Positions 42,971 through 45,761 of a stretch of 45,761 nucleotides of DNA are shown piece after piece. Location: positions 129,033-174,793 of the forward strand of contig MU130348.1 in assembly GCA_015039465.1 (NCBI GenBank), read 5' to 3'. The position numbers were made by a program, and so were the translations under genes. The notes under the pieces were generated by a model. That model did no database searches and was not told the DNA's origin. It saw only the letters and a list, made by a program, of their open reading frames with translations. Source of the stretch: Phlegmacium glaucopus (taxonomy: Eukaryota; Basidiomycota; Agaricomycetes; Agaricales; Cortinariaceae). Each line of letters starts with the position of its first letter. Position 1 is the first letter of the stretch.

Positions 42971-45283
42971 ATGACCACCATGGCACCTTGTACCACCCGA
43001 TCTCACAACCGCAAGAGTACCAACAACGGCCCAACAACTCGCGGGTCTACCAATCAACCGAAGACACGCAAACGTGGGGAATTGGACCCCAACGAAGCCC
43101 CAAAAAAGCGCAAGACCCGCCATGTCAACGACAACAAATTGGGTGGGGTTGACGACGTCGAACGCCGGGCAGGGAAGGCTGCTAGACGAGCCAAGAAAGC
43201 TGGCAGGTGCGTTAGCACCTGTTTTCTTTTTTTTTTCTTTTTGTTTACTTATTAACTAATGTACTTTTGTTTCAACAGGAAAACCTCCAGCGCTAAAAAC
43301 GCGGAGGTAGCTGCCCTTGAGACCAGTAACCGCCACCTTCCAAGGTAAGTGGTGACTCCGTACACCTCGGTCCTCCCATCTAACCATGGATACCCAACAA
43401 ATAGGACTGAGTGCAAGCTCGAGGAGGACGGCACCTCGGTTGCCCCTCCCCAACGCACCCGGTCTACCACAGCATGAGACCTCCCATCCATCCCCGGATC
43501 CACCCGCCAGAGGATCGAAGACAGGCACCAGGATGCTGATGACACCACCGACAGCGAAACCAACAACAAAACCGATGACAAAACCGATGACGAATCAGAC
43601 AACACGGACAACAACAACAGCCACATTGACAACAACAACCACGTCGATGACACCTCCCATGTAGATGACACCCGCATCGACGACACCTGCCACGTAGACG
43701 ACAATGGCCATACGGCCAACGTAGCAACACCCGCCCCCTCTGCTTCCAACCTCGACGCAGCAGCCTCCACTGCCCCTGCTGCCCCCTCTGCTTCCAACCT
43801 CGATGCAGCAACCTCCAGCATTGACACAGCAGCCTCCAGCATTGACGCAGCAGCCTCCAGCATCGACACAGCAGCCTCCAGCATCGACGCGGCAGCCTCC
43901 GGTGTCAACGCAGCAGCCTATGACATCAACGACGTTGAAACAGCAGCCTACGACGTTGACACAGCAGCCTACGACATCGATGATGCCGGCGCAACAGCCT
44001 TGAACATCCCCACTGCCCCCACTGCCCCTTCTGCCTTGAATATTGATGCAGCAGCCCCAGCCACTACCATCCATCATGACAGAATCACTGGTAAGTATAT
44101 CATCCACAATAATTTATGATATTAAAATTATTTCATAGATGTTCATATGTTTTCACCTATTCAACCTCTTATGGGTTCATCTCAAACCTCTGGGGGCATC
44201 CTTCGTGGTCATGCACGTGGTAATCTTCCCAATCATGCTGATTTTATAACCACCAACCTTGAACTTGAAGGCCCTGTCAAGGGTGAAGTCTATCTTTATT
44301 TGACAGACCAATATCCTCGTCACGTAAACTTTGAATTCTTAAAAGGTGATTCTGAGTTAGTTGTCATGGTCAATGTAGTAGAAAGCATGGGACCAATCCT
44401 GGATGTGGTTGCCCGTAAATTTTCTATTATTCAAGGTGTGTATTCTTTTAAATTAATGTTTTTTAATTTTTTAAGATGAATAAAATTTAGATCAAGAGTA
44501 TCACATTTATTACCGGAGATCAACTAAGTGGATTGCTCTTGGTCAGTTAGATCAAGCCATAAAGGATGACGATGAATGTGAGTGGCAGATGTCAGACAAT
44601 CAAACACCTGAACTTCATCTTTTAATTGTAAGTTCAAATTCTACATTTATATTCTGGGATTTAATATATCTCAGAGTTCATACAATGGCCCTGTTACTGG
44701 CTCACATTATGTTCCTTCAACTGCTTCAAGGTCTTCTGCTGTTCACACTCCCATCTCTGTCCCATCCATTTCTCATGACAGCTCTTTATCTCCCCGCCAA
44801 ATCGAAATCATGACTGCTCTTGATATGGACCAGGGTCTAGTTGGTAACAAAGGCTCTCGTGCTTCTCTTGAAACCATCTGGAAGCGATATTTGACTATCA
44901 TCAGAGCCACCTCTAAGGTTGGTGATGTTGACTGGGTGTTTGGCTCCAAAAAACCTTCCGACAGCGAAATCATATCAGTTTATAGTGGAAAATCATCATT
45001 CTATGAACAAGCCAAAGTTCTCCAACATGTCAAACTTTACCCTGACATGGTAGAGTGGCTGGAGCGAACTGATTCTGATATATCCACAACCACAAACCTT
45101 TGGGGATTTTATAAGACGATGTATGTACTCAAGGACCTGGAGAAGTGGATTGGTAAGAAGGGTGAGGAAGGTCAGAAGGATAGGAAGGGGAAGAAGAAGG
45201 TGACAATGGAAGAATCTGTAAGTCCTAGCCCTCAGAAAAAAACCAAATCGCATAAGAAGTCAGCTGGTGGTCGTAAACAGTGA
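42971..45283 (+). pseudogene. Six-exon uncharacterised accessory gene with one in-frame TGA
   Basis: Exons 42971-43206, 43279-43344, 43405-44090, 44139-44435, 44491-44627 and 44675-45283 join in one frame (676 codons plus stop). TGA at 43475-43477 interrupts exon 3. The N-terminus is strongly basic (RKRGELDPNEAPKKRKTRH, nuclear-signal-like). Exon 3 is acidic then alanine/serine repeats (SSIDAAA, about six copies). Exon 4 reads GHARGNLPNHADFITTNLEL and YLTDQYPRHVNFEFLKGD. The last exon holds LETIWKRYLTIIRATSKVGD, LYPDMVEWLER, LWGFYKTMYVLKDLEKWI and a lysine-rich tail. Similar proteins are lineage-specific in Agaricomycetes as far as I know; function unknown. It precedes a putative KDZ-type gene on the same strand, so an accessory role is inferred. 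Confidence 0.55.
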
Positions 45284-45385
45284 GCAGGATTATGTAAAAT
45301 AAGTTTTAGCCTTTTGTTGAAAAATATATTCTTTAGCTTAGAAGCAATTTGGATATGTCTTTTATCCATCACCCAGCTGCCATTT

Positions 45386-45761
45386 ATGATTCAGCTACTC
45401 TTTTGGATGGCCCTCATACCCCAAGTCCATGCATCTCAGCATGACTTTCCCAACATAACATTTCAAGCATTCAGTCTCTTCATATCTTCCACTTTCCACC
45501 CCAACATCTCTCTAGCAACTGTCCTTTTCTTGCTATTTTCTTTAACAGAAAATACTGATTTACTCAATCTCCATTCTTGCCAACAACAGCAAATATACCC
45601 TTCAGAAAAAACCACCAAACATACTGGCTGGAAGAGTGCTTTGGTCACTGCTCTTTTCAACCAACTTGATGAAGAAACAGCATCTCATTTGTTTCTAGAA
45701 TCTGAACCAAAAGATGATCACAATAGACTTCTTGGTAACAAGCTTCATGCTATGGCTCAGA
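45386..45761 (+). CDS. N-terminus of a gene resembling a second KDZ-associated family (partial)
   Basis: An open frame begins MIQLLFWMALIPQVHASQHD at 45386 and runs 125 codons off the window edge. It includes TGWKSALVTALFNQLDEE and HLFLESEPKDDHNRLLGNKL. From memory this resembles N-termini of Agaricomycete proteins with CxC5-type cysteine clusters and KDZ transposase domains. The diagnostic cysteines and catalytic acids would lie outside the window. The start is the first in-frame ATG; an upstream exon is possible. Confidence 0.45.
   Translation, partial: MIQLLFWMALIPQVHASQHDFPNITFQAFSLFISSTFHPNISLATVLFLLFSLTENTDLLNLHSCQQQQIYPSEKTTKHTGWKSALVTALFNQLDEETASHLFLESEPKDDHNRLLGNKLHAMAQ

Noticed and set aside
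7225..43477. In-frame TGA codons as selenocysteine or stop-codon readthrough
   Set aside because: They occur in unrelated genes without a shared context, next to frameshifts, and most fit CGA to TGA mutation better.
43252..44107. Minus-strand frames rich in GGCCVDAGG or MLEAAVS repeats
   Set aside because: They mirror the alanine/serine repeats of the plus-strand six-exon gene, which has supported splice sites.

Overview
The window is fungal nuclear DNA, most likely from a basidiomycete of the Agaricomycetes. The evidence is introns of about 50 nt with GT-AG ends, a KDZ (Kyakuja-Dileera-Zisupton) transposase, a TET/JBP dioxygenase, DIRS/Ngaro-type tyrosine-recombinase retrotransposons, and fungal multi-HAMP histidine-kinase sequence. 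It is a repeat-rich accessory region. I see no housekeeping operon, rRNA gene, intact tRNA gene or CRISPR array. Exon coordinates below were worked out by hand from splice sites and reading frame.

Layout. 1-2080 (minus) is the 5' part of a DIRS/Ngaro-like retrotransposon. 2081-2490 is an array of hairpins. 2500-17200 is a large DNA-transposon-like block: a small micro-exon gene (minus), an intact four-exon TET/JBP dioxygenase (plus), a 13-residue-repeat protein (minus), a zinc-cluster protein (plus), an uncharacterised four-exon gene (plus), another uncharacterised gene (minus) and a decayed CxC2-KDZ transposase (minus). Non-coding modules built on CCGATCGG are scattered through it in both orientations. 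17690-18315 is a second, different hairpin array. 19604-40640 is a locus amplified into three direct units. Each unit contains, or once contained, a seven-helix membrane-protein gene (minus), a roughly 1.8 kb spacer and a HAMP-repeat remnant of a group III hybrid histidine kinase. Only the third unit keeps the membrane-protein gene intact.

Unit 3 was split by a second DIRS/Ngaro-like element (31259 to about 39010). That element was itself hit by a Copia-like fragment (32767 to about 34008), a 615-bp hAT-type MITE (36930-37544, 8-bp target duplication) and a 580-bp solo LTR (37752-38331, 5-bp duplication). A second copy of the same solo LTR (39523-40116) and a 177-bp insertion sit in the third histidine-kinase remnant. 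40725-42410 is a 43-bp minisatellite. 42971-45283 is another multi-exon accessory gene, followed at the right edge by the start of a further gene that resembles the N-terminus of a second KDZ-type protein.

The most notable feature is the KDZ block carrying an apparently functional TET/JBP 5-methylcytosine oxidase beside a broken transposase. Nearly every premature stop I could place in otherwise coherent frames across the window is TGA, usually where CGA (Arg) fits. That is what deamination of methylated CpG would leave, and it suggests, as inference only, a link between methylation-driven decay and a mobile demethylase.
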